A model generated the notes under the pieces. That model was not told the origin of the DNA. It did not search any database and saw nothing but the letters and a program-made list of their open reading frames with translations. A program made the position numbers and the translations under genes. Shown here in pieces: positions 36,539 to 48,694 of a DNA stretch of 64,000 nt. Source of the stretch: CAVTBT01 sp963733065 (GTDB lineage Bacteria > Actinomycetota > Thermoleophilia > Gaiellales > Gaiellaceae). Within the stretch, counting starts at the first letter, position 1; each line of letters opens with the position of its first letter. The stretch lies in contig CAVTBT010000007.1 of assembly GCA_963733065.1 (NCBI GenBank), positions 310,001 through 374,000 of the forward strand. The letters are read 5' to 3'.

Positions 36539-38185
36539 ATGCACAAGAGGTTCTTGCTCTCGCTCACGCTTGCGGTGATCGGGGCAGGTCTGCTCGTCGC
36601 GGCCGCGTTCGGCGGCTCGGCGGCACCCTCGAAGCGCAGGCAGGGTGGCGGAGGTCAAGCGGGGCGGCACGCTTCGCGTCAACCTCTCGAACACCGACTT
36701 CGAGTTCCTCGATCCGGCACTTGCGTACGACTCGGCCGGTTGGCAGGTGCTGTATTCGACGAACATGACGCTGCTCAACTACCCGGACAAGCCGGGCGCC
36801 GCTGGCGCACGTCTTACCCCGGAGGCGGCTTCGGCCCAGCCGACGATCTCGGCGAACGGTCGCACGTACACGTTCACCGTCAGGAGCGGCCTTCGCTTCA
36901 GCGACGGCTCGGCGGTGACGGCGGCGTCGTTCAAGCGCGCCATCGAGCGTGCCGCAGACCCGAGGCAGGCGTCGCCTGCGATCGCGTTCCTGCACGACGT
37001 CGTGGGCGCAGATGCCCGCAACGCCGGCCGCGCGAGCTCGGTCAGCGGCGTCACGGCCAGCGGCCAGACGCTGACCATCCGCCTCACCCGCAACAACCCG
37101 ACGTTCCTCGGCGGAGATCGCGATGCCGTTCTTCGCGGCCGTCAAGCCGAACATGCCGATCAACGCGAAGGGTGAGAACGTCTACCCGTCGGCCGGTCCG
37201 TATCGGATCGTCAGCCGTGACGTCGGCCGCCAGCTCGTGCTCGAGCGGAACCGGTTCTACAAGGGCTCGCGCGCCGCGAACCCGGACCGGATCGTGATCA
37301 CGGTGCTGACCGATCAGTCGCAGAGCTTCCTGCAGACCAAGGCGGGCCAGGTCGACTACGACATGGGCGGCCTGCCCCCGACTGCGCACCAGGAGCTCTT
37401 CAACGCGTACGGCGTCAACAAGAGCCGCTACTTCGTGAACCCGGGCGTCAACGTGTTCTATGCGGCGCTCAACACGACTGCTGGTCGTCCGCTGTCGAAC
37501 GTCAACCTGCGGAAGGCCATCAACTACGCGGTCGACCGCCCGGCGTGGCTCCGGGTCGGCGGTCTGCTGTCGGGTAAGCGCACCGACCAGATCCTGCCGC
37601 CCAGCATGCGGGGCTACCGGGACGCGAAGATCTACCCGCTCCAGGGTGCGAACCCGACGCGGGCCAAGCAGCTCGCCGGCGGCTCCAACGCCGAGGTGAA
37701 GATCCTGCACACGACGTCGGCCACGGCCGTCGCCCGCGCGCAGATCCTGCAGTTCAACCTCCGGCAGATGGGCCTCCGCCCCGAGCTGAAGCCGCAGCCC
37801 TTCGCCGTCGCCATCAAGACGGCCGGCGACAAGGGTGGCGACTTCGACATGTTCACGATCGGCTGGCTCGCCGACTATCCGGACCCGTTCGACTTCATCA
37901 ACGTCCTGCTGGACGGCGGCAACATCCAGGAGTCGAACAACTCGAACTACGCGTACCTGAACAACCCGCAGTACAACGCAAAGATGAATAGCGCGGCGAG
38001 GCTGACCGGCAACGCTCGCTACGAGTCCTACGGCAAGCTGGACGTCGACCTGATGACGAACGTCGCGCCGTGGGCCCCGATGCACAACGGCAACACGCGT
38101 GAGTTCATCGGCTGCTCGCATGACGAACTACATCTACCACCCGGTCTACGCGGCAGCCGTGCTCAGCGCGCTGGCCGTCAAGTAG
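36539..38185 (+). CDS. Extracellular solute-binding protein, family 5, frame broken three times
   Basis: A family 5 (peptide-binding) protein of about 548 residues. It has a signal peptide ('RFLLSLTLAVIGAGLLVAAA', no lipobox Cys). Breaks lie near 36640, 37120 and 38110; the joined segments read 'VKRGGTLRVNLSNTDFEFLD', 'GRTYTFTVRSGLRFSDGSAV', 'MPFFAAVKPNMPINAKGENV' and finally 'MTNYIYHPVYAAAVLSALAV'. Near 37120 one extra G explains the break. All parts follow the SBP_bac_5 order, so indels in the sequence are likelier than decay. GGAAGGAG precedes ATG 36539. A strong hairpin follows the stop. Confidence 0.8.
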
Positions 38186-38207
38186 CACCAGGAGTCAGAT
38201 GAGCTCT

Positions 38208-38238
38208 GGGTGAGGGGCGCCGGGCGCGCCCCTCACCC
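38208..38238 (+). terminator. Hairpin between binding-protein and permease genes
   Basis: Twelve paired bases (GGGTGAGGGGCG with CGCCCCTCACCC) and a 7-base loop, 22 bases after the binding-protein stop. No T-run follows, so it may be a partial terminator, or an mRNA-stabilising stem that raises binding-protein levels. The second transporter operon has an analogous stem at 55924. Confidence 0.7.
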
Positions 38239-38263
38239 GCTAGCTCCACCTGCTCGATCCCAC

Positions 38264-38269
38264 TACACT
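38264..38269 (+). promoter_or_regulatory. Possible -10 element for the second permease
   Basis: TACACT ends 11 bases before ATG 38281, just after the hairpin, allowing separate transcription of the permease-ATPase genes. Confidence 0.4.
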
Positions 38270-38280
38270 CACGTCTGCCG

Positions 38281-39254
38281 ATGTTCCACTTCCTCGTCCG
38301 GCGTCTGCTCTGGGCGCTCGTGCTGTTCCTCGCGGTGACGGTCGTCACCTACGTGATCTTCTACGTGACGCCGTCGGACCCGGCACGTCTGGCCGCCGGG
38401 CAGGGCGCCTCGCCGGAGGACGTGCAGAGACGTCGCTGAACGCGCTCCACCTGGACGAGCCGGTCTACCAGCAGTACGGCCGCTTCCTGTGGCAGCTGGT
38501 CGGTGAGCAGTCGCTCGGCGAGTCGTTCGTGAACCGCCAGGACGTGAACGACGTCGTCTTGCGCGCCGCGCCGGTGACCGCGTCCCTCGTCTTCGGCGGC
38601 GCCATCTTCTGGCTCGCCCTCGCCCTGCCGGTGGGGATCCTGAGCGCGCTCAAGCCGCGCTCGCTGATCGACCGGGCGGGGATGGTGTTCGTGCTGATCG
38701 GGCTCTCGGCGCACCCGGTCTGGATCGGCCTGATCTTTGCCTACTTCTTCGGCTACAAGCTGGGCTGGACGCCGATCAGCGGCTACTGCGACTTCTTCAG
38801 TCCGGCGGACACCGCCGAATGCGGCGGGCCCGTGCAGTGGGCCTACCACATGATCCTGCCCTGGACGACCTTCATGATCCTCTTCGCCGCGCTCTACGTG
38901 CGCCTGATCCGGGCGAACGTGATGGAGACGATGAACGAGGACTACGTCCGCACGGCACGCGCGAAGGGCGCTCCCGAAAACCGCGTGCTGCGCTCCCACA
39001 TCCTGCGCAACAGCCTGCTGCCGGTCGTGACCATCCTCGGCATGGACATCGGCCTGGCGCTCGGCGGCGCGATCTTCACCGAAAGCATCTACAGCTTGCC
39101 CGGCCTCGGACGGCAGGTCCTGATCAGCTACGAGAACTTCGACCTGCCGGTGATCCTGGGGGTGGTCGTCTTCTCGACGCTCTGCATCATTGTCTTCAGC
39201 GTCATCGTCGACGTGCTCTACGCCTGGATCGATCCGAGGATTCGGCTGTCCTGA
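38281..39254 (+). CDS. Peptide/nickel-type ABC transporter permease (DppB/OppB-like), frameshift near 38430
   Basis: A permease of about 324 residues. It starts 'FHFLVRRLLWALVLFLAVTV' with the usual first helix and 'FYVTPSDPARLAAGQGASPE'; the frame breaks near 38430 and continues 'LDEPVYQQYGRFLWQLVGEQ' to the end. The EAA loop is 'EDYVRTARAKGAPENRVLRS' with 'HILRNSLLPVVTI', and 'FTESIYSLPGLGRQVL' follows, all typical of DppB. The TGA overlaps the ATG of the ATPase gene. Confidence 0.87.
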
Positions 39255-40273
39255 TGGCTCTCCTCGACGTTCGTGAGCTGCGGACCAGCTTCCGCACCGA
39301 CGACGGCGTGGTCAAGGCGGTCGACGGGGTCAGCTTCTCGGTCGACAAGGGCAAGACGCTCGGCATCGTGGGCGAATCGGGCTGCGGAAAAAGCGTCACG
39401 TGCCTGACGATCATGGGCCTCAACAACCCGCGCAACACGATGTCCTCGGGCGAGGCCAATTTCAAGGGTGAGAACCTGATCGGCCTCGGCGGCACGCGCA
39501 TGCGCCGGATCCGCGGTGACGAGGTGGCGATGATCTTCCAGGATCCGATGACCTCGTTGAACCCGGTGCACACGATCGGCAAGCAGCTGGTCGAAGCGGT
39601 GATGCTCCACCGCGACGTGTCCGCGAAGGCAGCCAAGGCGCGCGCGCGCGAGGCGCTCCAGGAGGTCGGCATTCCGCGTGCCGACCGGCGCATCGACGAC
39701 TATCCCCATCAGTTCTCGGGCGGGATGCGCCAGCGCGTGATGATCGCGATGGCGATGATCAACGACCCCGAGCTGCTCATCGCCGACGAGCCGACGACCG
39801 CGCTCGACGTGACCACCCAGGCGCAGATCCTCGCGCTGATGGCCAAGCTCCAGCAGGATCACGAGACGGCGATCGTCATGATCACGCACGACCTCGGCGT
39901 CGTCGCGGAGATCGCGGACGACGTGGTGGTCATGTACGCGGGCCACGTGATCGAGGAGGGAACTGTCGACGCGATCTTCACGGCGCCGCAGCACCCGTAC
40001 ACGTGGGGCCTGTTGGGATCGCTCCCGCGCCTGGACGCGGACGTCGAGCGGCTCGTGCAGATCCCTGGCCAGCCGCCCTCTCTCCTCCATCCGCCGAGCG
40101 GCTGCCGGTTCCACCCGCGCTGTCCGTACGTCATGGACCAGTGCGTGCGCGACGTGCCCAAGCTGGCCCCTGCCGGCTCCGACTCCGAGCATCTGCAGGC
40201 GTGCTGGCTGGACGACGCGACGAAGGAGCGCGAGGCCGCGAAGCTGCTCGCACAGTACGCCGAGGCGACATGA
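39254..40273 (+). CDS. Peptide ABC transporter ATP-binding protein (DppD/OppD-like)
   Basis: A 339-residue ATPase: Walker A 'IVGESGCGKSVT', Q-loop 'MIFQDPMTSLNPVH', ABC signature 'FSGGMRQRVMIAMAM', Walker B 'LLIADEPTTALDV' and switch His in 'VMITHDLGVVAEIAD'. The C-terminal oligopeptide-transporter domain has 'CRFHPRCPYVMDQC' with Cys residues that in relatives bind an iron-sulfur cluster. Start and stop both overlap neighbours by four bases. Confidence 0.94.
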   Translation: MALLDVRELRTSFRTDDGVVKAVDGVSFSVDKGKTLGIVGESGCGKSVTCLTIMGLNNPRNTMSSGEANFKGENLIGLGGTRMRRIRGDEVAMIFQDPMTSLNPVHTIGKQLVEAVMLHRDVSAKAAKARAREALQEVGIPRADRRIDDYPHQFSGGMRQRVMIAMAMINDPELLIADEPTTALDVTTQAQILALMAKLQQDHETAIVMITHDLGVVAEIADDVVVMYAGHVIEEGTVDAIFTAPQHPYTWGLLGSLPRLDADVERLVQIPGQPPSLLHPPSGCRFHPRCPYVMDQCVRDVPKLAPAGSDSEHLQACWLDDATKEREAAKLLAQYAEAT

Positions 40274-41319
40274 GCGACGCGCTGCTCGAGGTCCAGAACC
40301 TGAAGAAGTACTTCCCGGTGACCCGGGGCATCGTCTTCCAGAAGGAGGTCGCGACCGTGAAGGCGGTCGACGACGTCACCTTCAGCGTCAAGCCCCGCGA
40401 GACGCTCGGCGTGGTCGGCGAGTCTGGTTGCGGCAAGTCGACGATGGCGCGCTGCGTGATGCGGTTGCTGGATCCGACCGCCGGCCAGATCATCTTCGAC
40501 GGCCGCGACATCTCGAAGCTGAACCGGGCCGAGATGCGCCCCATCCGGCGCGAGCTGATGATGGTCTTCCAGGACCCGTACGCCAGCCTCAACCCGCGCA
40601 AGCGCGTCGGCTTCATCGTCGCCGAGGCACTCCAGGTGCACAAGACAGGCAGCGATGCGGAGATCAAGCGGCGCGTCCAGGAGCTGCTCGAGATCGTCGG
40701 CCTCAACCCCGAGCACTACAACCGCTTCCCGCACGAGTTCTCGGGTGGGCAGCGCCAGCGGATCGGCGTGGCGCGGGCCCTGGCCGTCAACCCGAAGCTG
40801 ATCGTCTGCGACGAGCCGGTCTCGGCGCTCGACGTGTCGGTGCAGGCGCAGATCCTGAATCTGCTCAAGGACCTTCAGCAGGAGTTCGGCCTGACCTACA
40901 TCTTCATCGCGCACGATCTGAACGTCGTGCGTCACATCTCAGACCGCGTGATGGTGATGTACCTCGGGAAGGTCGTGGAGACGGCGGTTCGCCAACAGCT
41001 GTACGCAGGCCCGAAGCATCCCTACACCGGCGCGCTGCTCTCCGCCGTACCGATCCCGAATCCCGAGCTCGGCCGCAAGCGTCAGCCGATCGTGCTCGAG
41101 GGCGACGTGCCGAGCCCGCTCAATCCGCCGGAGGCCTGTCGCTTCCACCCGCGCTGCCCGCGCTTCCAGCCGGGCAAGTGCGACGTCGACGAGCCCGAGC
41201 TCTACGATTTCGGCGACGGCCATGCTGCCGCGTGCCATTTCCCGCTCGAGCGCTGGCCGCTGACGGCCGCCGAGATCCGCCGGCCGGCCGAGGGCGAGCC
41301 GATCTCGACCACCGGGTAG
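40270..41319 (+). CDS. Peptide ABC transporter ATP-binding protein (DppF/OppF-like)
   Basis: A 349-residue ATPase with Walker A 'VVGESGCGKSTMA', 'MVFQDPYASLNPRKRVG', signature 'EFSGGQRQRIGVARAL', Walker B 'LIVCDEPVSALDVSVQ' and 'FIAHDLNVVRHISDRV'. The C-terminal domain carries 'CRFHPRCPRFQPGKC'. With the DppD-like protein it forms the ATPase heterodimer of this importer. The ATG overlaps the previous stop. Confidence 0.94.
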   Translation: MSDALLEVQNLKKYFPVTRGIVFQKEVATVKAVDDVTFSVKPRETLGVVGESGCGKSTMARCVMRLLDPTAGQIIFDGRDISKLNRAEMRPIRRELMMVFQDPYASLNPRKRVGFIVAEALQVHKTGSDAEIKRRVQELLEIVGLNPEHYNRFPHEFSGGQRQRIGVARALAVNPKLIVCDEPVSALDVSVQAQILNLLKDLQQEFGLTYIFIAHDLNVVRHISDRVMVMYLGKVVETAVRQQLYAGPKHPYTGALLSAVPIPNPELGRKRQPIVLEGDVPSPLNPPEACRFHPRCPRFQPGKCDVDEPELYDFGDGHAAACHFPLERWPLTAAEIRRPAEGEPISTTG

Positions 41320-41326
41320 CAAGGCC

Positions 41327-41686
41327 GTGGACAAGTGGCGCGCCGCGGCCCGGCGCTTCGCCATCCTGCTCGGCTCCGTCTCGGCGGGCATCGTGGTCGT
41401 CTCGCTGCTGCTCGGGCTCGCGTTCGGCGCGGCCGCCGATCGCTCGGTCTCGCTCGGCTTCTACATGGTCGGGGCGTTCCTGGCGTTCGCGGGCTTCTTC
41501 CTGGGCAACCGGGGGCCGATGCGCCCGGTCGGTGAGGACCGCGGCTGGCGGGTTGGGCGGGGCCTGCGCGGCGCGAGCGCCGACGAGCACCGCGAGGCCG
41601 TTGTCACCGGCGGTCTGCTGGCGCTGCTCGGCTTCGTCCTGCTGGCGATCGGCATCGCCGTCGACAGCCGGTACCAGCTGATCTGA
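41327..41686 (+). CDS. Small membrane protein of unknown function
   Basis: A 119-residue protein with three hydrophobic segments (about 12-35, 42-60 and 93-113) and a charged loop 'EDRGWRVGRGLRGASADEHR'. I recognise no family. It starts seven bases after the DppF-like gene, so it is probably transcribed with the transporter, though a role in transport is not shown. Confidence 0.6.
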   Translation: MDKWRAAARRFAILLGSVSAGIVVVSLLLGLAFGAAADRSVSLGFYMVGAFLAFAGFFLGNRGPMRPVGEDRGWRVGRGLRGASADEHREAVVTGGLLALLGFVLLAIGIAVDSRYQLI

Positions 41687-41724
41687 GCCCGCTGACATGG
41701 CACCGCCTAACCAGCGCGCCGAGC

Positions 41725-41730
41725 TATCGT
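41725..41730 (+). promoter_or_regulatory. Possible -10 element for anti-sigma-like gene
   Basis: TATCGT ends 10 bases before ATG 41741; the short stretch between contains AAGGA. Confidence 0.4.
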
Positions 41731-41740
41731 CAGAAGGAAC

Positions 41741-42239
41741 ATGAGGGACCGCAGGATCCTTTGTGAACGGGCGCGCGCCTGGGCCGCATTGCAGCCCGAC
41801 GGCGAGCTGTCCACGTTCGAGCAGCGGCTGCTCGGTGCCCACCTCGAGCGCTGCGCGGACTGCAGCGCCTTCACGGAGCGCGTCGCTGCCGTGGCGACCG
41901 CCGTGCGGGAGGCGCCTTTGGAGCCGGTCCCGCACCCCGTCTCGGTGCCCGCCCTGCTGCGCGGCGGCGCACGGCGCCTCGCGCCGCGCCGGGCCCTGTA
42001 CTCGACGGCTGCTGCGGCGGCGGTGGGGGCGTTCGCGTTCGCGATCGGATCGGCCGTCTCCGTCCCGGGCGGTGACCGGCTCACGACCGCGGCTCCGATG
42101 GTGGTCGTCGTCGAGAGCACGGACGACCGCACGCGAGGATCGGGACATGCGTCAGCTGCGGCGCGTGCAGCTCGTGTCGGACATCAAGCCGCAGACGTCG
42201 TCTCGGCCGCATCACTTCGGCCCGGCTGCCGGCCTGTAA
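41741..42239 (+). CDS. Zinc-finger anti-sigma-like membrane protein, frameshift near 42130
   Basis: A protein of about 165 residues with an N-terminal zf-HC2-type motif, 'LGAHLERCADCSAFTERV' (HxxxCxxC), a Pro-rich linker and one membrane helix ('YSTAAAAAVGAFAFAIGSAV'). This is the layout of anti-sigma factors that hold an ECF sigma factor at the membrane. Near 42130 the frame shifts, and the alternative frame gives 'DMRQLRRVQLVSDIKPQTSS' to a stop at 42239. No sigma factor gene is visible nearby, so its partner would be encoded elsewhere. Confidence 0.65.
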
Positions 42240-42261
42240 CACCCTCGTAAGACGGAGTCCG

Positions 42262-42306
42262 TACGCTGTAGGCGTGCTGCCGAACCTCGTCACCGCACGC
42301 TGCTGA
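42262..42306 (+). other. TACGCT box and a 10-codon leaderless mini-ORF upstream of atpD
   Basis: TACGCT at 42262-42267 ends exactly 6 bases before a GTG at 42274 that opens a 10-codon frame ending Cys-TGA at 42306. It has the same geometry as the leaderless genes here. It could be a leader peptide ahead of atpD, or a chance match. Confidence 0.3.
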
Positions 42307-42392
42307 CAGCTCGACCACGCCGCCAGGCTGGCGGCGGCGCTCGACGCGCACACCGGCGCCCGCTGGCGGACTCCGCGGCGCCCGCGCTCCGC

Positions 42393-42398
42393 TAGACT
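42393..42398 (+). promoter_or_regulatory. Probable -10 element for atpD-atpC
   Basis: TAGACT 74 bases before ATG 42473. The leader contains two direct copies of CTTTGTGCG (42406-42425 region) and ends in GGGAGAG. An own promoter would be needed because atpD is cut off from the rest of the atp operon. Confidence 0.45.
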
Positions 42399-42472
42399 CC
42401 GGACACTTTGTGCGAACTTTGTGCGTCGCACGAGGACACCTCCGATTCCACCCAGCGAGCCTCGGGAGAGCC

Positions 42473-43906
42473 ATGTCTGAGCAGTCCAGCGCGTCGAACG
42501 TCGGGACGATCGTCGAGATCAAGGGCGTCGTCATCGACGCGGTGTTCGCCGAGAAGCTGCCGGAGATCTACACGGCGCTCCGCATCGACGTTCCTGGGCC
42601 GGACGGCAGCTCGACGCCGCTGATCGCGGAGGTGCAGCAGCACCTCGGCGACGATCGCGTCCGCGCCGTCGCGATGGACTCCACCGACGGGCTCGCGCGC
42701 GGCACCGACGTCGTCGACACCGGCGGGCCGATCTCGGTGCCGGTCGGCGACTCGACGCTCGGGCGGCTCTGGAACGTGATCGGCGAGCCGATCGACGAGA
42801 AGGAGGACACGAACGGTCAGGTCGAGCGCTGGGCGATCCATCGCGACCCGCCGAGCTTCCGCGACCTCTCTCCGACCGTCGAGATCTTCGAGACCGGCCT
42901 GAAGGTCGTCGACCTGATCGCGCCGTACATCAAGGGCGGCAAGATCGGCCTCTTCGGTGGCGCGGGCGTCGGCAAGACGGTGCTCATCCAGGAGCTGATC
43001 CACAACGTCGCTCGGGAGCACGGCGGTGTCTCCGTCTTCGCCGGAGTCGGGGAGCGGACGCGCGAGGGCAACGACCTGCTGCTCGAGATGACCGAGTCGA
43101 AGGTGATCGACAAGGTCGCGCTCGTCTACGGGCAGATGAACGAGCCGCCGGGAGCCCGTCTCCGGGTCGGCCTCTCTGGTCTGACGATGGCGGAGTACTT
43201 CCGCGATCAGGGGCAGGACACGCTGCTGTTCATCGACAACATCTTCCGCTTCGTGCAGGCGGGCTCCGAGGTGTCGGCGCTGCTCGGCCGCATGCCGAGC
43301 GCGGTCGGCTACCAGCCGACGCTCGCCACCGAGATGGGACAGCTGCAGGAGCGCATCACGTCGACGCGAACGGGCTCGGTCACGTCGGTGCAGGCGATCT
43401 ACGTCCCCGCCGACGACCTCACCGACCCCGCGCCGGCCAATACCTTTGCGCACCTCGACGCCACGACCGTGCTGTCGCGGGCGATCGTGGAGAAGGGCAT
43501 CTACCCGGCCGTCGACCCGCTCGACTCCACCTCGCGGGCGCTGCAGCCCGGGATCGTGTCGGACGAGCACTACCAGACGGCGACGCAGGTGCAGCAGATC
43601 CTCCAGCGCTACAAGGACCTGCAGGACATCATCGCCATCCTCGGCATGGACGAGCTGACGGATGAGGACAAGCTCGTCGTCTCCCGCGCCCGCAAGATCG
43701 AGCGCTTCCTGTCGCAGCCGAACTTCGTGGCCGAGCAGTTCACGGGCACGCCCGGCAAGTACGTGAAGCTCGAGGACACGATCCGCGGCTTCCAGGAGAT
43801 CATCAACGGTCAGCACGACGAACTGCCGGAGAGCGCCTTCTACATGGTCGGCGGGATCGAAGAGGCGGTCGAGAAGGCGCAGCAGGCAGAGAAGGCCGCC
43901 GCGTAG
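42473..43906 (+). CDS. atpD: ATP synthase subunit beta
   Basis: A 477-residue catalytic F1 subunit. Walker A is 'LFGGAGVGKTVLIQELIHN', the catalytic Glu is in 'VFAGVGERTREGNDL', the Walker B stretch is 'DTLLFIDNIFRFVQAGSEVS', and 'YVPADDLTDPAPANTFAHLD' is diagnostic. The ATG at 42473 is preceded by GGGAGAG; an upstream in-frame start at 42410 would add non-conserved residues. It is followed by atpC, and together they are separated by 7.4 kb from atpG. Confidence 0.97.
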   Translation: MSEQSSASNVGTIVEIKGVVIDAVFAEKLPEIYTALRIDVPGPDGSSTPLIAEVQQHLGDDRVRAVAMDSTDGLARGTDVVDTGGPISVPVGDSTLGRLWNVIGEPIDEKEDTNGQVERWAIHRDPPSFRDLSPTVEIFETGLKVVDLIAPYIKGGKIGLFGGAGVGKTVLIQELIHNVAREHGGVSVFAGVGERTREGNDLLLEMTESKVIDKVALVYGQMNEPPGARLRVGLSGLTMAEYFRDQGQDTLLFIDNIFRFVQAGSEVSALLGRMPSAVGYQPTLATEMGQLQERITSTRTGSVTSVQAIYVPADDLTDPAPANTFAHLDATTVLSRAIVEKGIYPAVDPLDSTSRALQPGIVSDEHYQTATQVQQILQRYKDLQDIIAILGMDELTDEDKLVVSRARKIERFLSQPNFVAEQFTGTPGKYVKLEDTIRGFQEIINGQHDELPESAFYMVGGIEEAVEKAQQAEKAAA

Positions 43907-43916
43907 GCGCCGCGTC

Positions 43917-44354
43917 GTGGCCGACGTCCATCCGAAGTTCGACGTCTCGATCGTCACGCCCGACGGCGCGGCGTTCGAGGGCGCGGCCGAACTCCTCATC
44001 GTCCCCGGCGCGGCGGGCGAGATCGGCGTGCTCGCGCGGCACGCTCCGCTCGTCGCGACGCTGAAGGCCGGCTCGACGCGGATCTACCTGAACCGCCAGG
44101 CGGACGAGGTCGTCGAGCTCGCGACCGGGCCCGGCTTCTTCAAGGTCGAGCTCGATCGAGCGCTCGCGCTCGTCGACGATGCCGTCGACGTGAAGGAGAT
44201 CGACGACGCCCGCGCGCAGGCGCAGCTCGAGGAGGCGAAGGCCGAGCTCGAGAAGGTGGAGGCGGGCGAGTCGACCGCTGACCGCTGGCAGCTCGAGCAG
44301 CGGATCCGGCACGCCGAGAACCAGCTCACGGTTTCCGGCAGGACCACCGGCTAG
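43917..44354 (+). CDS. atpC: ATP synthase subunit epsilon
   Basis: A 145-residue epsilon subunit with an N-terminal beta-sandwich ('FDVSIVTPDGAAFEGAAELL', 'GEIGVLARHAPLVATLKAG') and a C-terminal helical hairpin (about 90-135) that can inhibit ATP hydrolysis. The start is GTG 43917. A clear hairpin 7 bases after the stop ends the unit. Confidence 0.95.
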   Translation: MADVHPKFDVSIVTPDGAAFEGAAELLIVPGAAGEIGVLARHAPLVATLKAGSTRIYLNRQADEVVELATGPGFFKVELDRALALVDDAVDVKEIDDARAQAQLEEAKAELEKVEAGESTADRWQLEQRIRHAENQLTVSGRTTG

Positions 44355-44360
44355 CAGGCC

Positions 44361-44386
44361 GGGCGCTTTCCTGGCGGAAAGCGCCC
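44361..44386 (+). terminator. Terminator-like hairpin after atpC
   Basis: A perfect 10-base stem (GGGCGCTTTC with GAAAGCGCCC) and a 6-base loop, just after the atpC stop. No T-run follows. Confidence 0.7.
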
Positions 44387-44469
44387 ACAGGGTCTCGGCG
44401 AACTCCGCCGCTAATTTTCGACCGCTTTCGCGCGGCGAACGTTGTTTGTCTTCGTTCGCGGGCCGTCGC

Positions 44470-44625
44470 GCGGACATGGCCGGGGTCTGTCCCCGGACAT
44501 GGCTTCTGCGGGCGGCCGCCCGCCCGTCGTGAACGTCCGCTTTCGCGGCTCGCTATGCGGGGTTGCGAGCGAGGTCCGGCGCCTAGGCGAGGACACGTCC
44601 GGGGTCTGTCCCCGGACATGGCCGG
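44470..44625. repeat. Two REP-like palindromes after atpC
   Basis: Cores GGGGTCTGTCCCC at 44482-44494 and 44601-44613, same orientation. These are the most complete copies, with 9-base arms (TGTCCGGGG or GGCCGGGG pairing with CCCCGGACA) and a 5-base loop. The 280-base stretch 44387-44665 holds no gene. These are the last copies in the window. Confidence 0.85.
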
Positions 44626-44665
44626 TCGGCCGCGCGGGATCGGTTCGCAGAACGGTGCGGCGTTC

Positions 44666-44970
44666 CTACGCTGGATCGCTCGGCATGGCGGCGTCGCGGC
44701 GCGGGTCCAACGCGGCCTGGAGTCCGTCGGCGAGCAGGCTCGCGGCGACGCCCAGAACGGCGATGGCGATTGACGGCAGGAGGACGAGCCAGAGGTTGCT
44801 GAAGCGCATGCCCTCGAGCGCGATGTTGCCCCACGTCACCGGCGGCGGCGACGGGCCGAAGCCGAGGATCGAGAGCCCCACTCGCGCATCACGTATTCGG
44901 CGAGCACGAAGGAGACTCCGAGGACCGACACGCCTGAGGCGTTACCCCGATCCGGCGGGTGTCGCCCCGG
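44666..44970 (-). pseudogene. Remnant of a DppC/OppC-type ABC permease
   Basis: About 90 codons match only the C-terminal end of a peptide-transporter permease: 'VSFVLAEYVMRE' in one frame, then, after a break near 44885, 'GLSILGFGPSPPPVTWGNIA', 'WLVLLPSIAIAVLGVAASLL' and 'ADGLQAALDPR'. The N-terminal two-thirds, including the EAA loop, is missing. It lies between the atpC repeats and metH, close to an intact DppC-like gene at 35343 but diverged from it. It is probably debris of a rearrangement or of a lost third transporter. Confidence 0.7.
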
Positions 44971-44989
44971 CGAACGAGCCGGTAGCAGC

Positions 44990-44995
44990 CACAAT
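44990..44995 (+). promoter_or_regulatory. Possible -10 element for metH
   Basis: CACAAT ends 6 bases before ATG 45002. The first base deviates from TANNNT. No cobalamin or SAM riboswitch fold was recognised upstream. Confidence 0.35.
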
Positions 44996-45001
44996 GCGTC
45001 C

Positions 45002-48592
<3,591 letters not shown>

Positions 48593-48624
48593 ATCGGCCC
48601 GAGCGCCGCCGCCTGCGCCGAGAT

Positions 48625-48661
48625 CCCCCGAACGGGGGTCTTACGTCACCCAAATGGGGGT
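48625..48661. promoter_or_regulatory. Two operator-like direct repeats upstream of MFS gene
   Basis: Two 15-base elements, CCCCCGAACGGGGGT (48625-48639) and CACCCAAATGGGGGT (48647-48661), lie 22 bases apart, that is two helix turns. The first has a perfect palindrome CCCCCG-AA-CGGGGG. They sit 20-60 bases upstream of the TAGCGT box of the MFS gene, where a repressor or activator would bind. The 102-base gap after metH otherwise holds nothing. Confidence 0.5.
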
Positions 48662-48682
48662 GCCGCCCGCAGATGCAGGTGG

Positions 48683-48688
48683 TAGCGT
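48683..48688 (+). promoter_or_regulatory. -10 element of a leaderless promoter (MFS gene)
   Basis: TAGCGT ends 6 bases before GTG 48695. Confidence 0.6.
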
Positions 48689-48694
48689 CCTCGG

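Noticed and set aside
42274..42430. Selenocysteine readthrough at the TGA of the mini-ORF before atpD
   Set aside because: The downstream reading is low-complexity and continues into atpD leader sequence; no SECIS-like stem was recognised.
44387..45001. Cobalamin or SAM riboswitch upstream of metH
   Set aside because: No B12-box-like or SAM-type conserved core was recognised; the gap holds REP repeats and a permease remnant.
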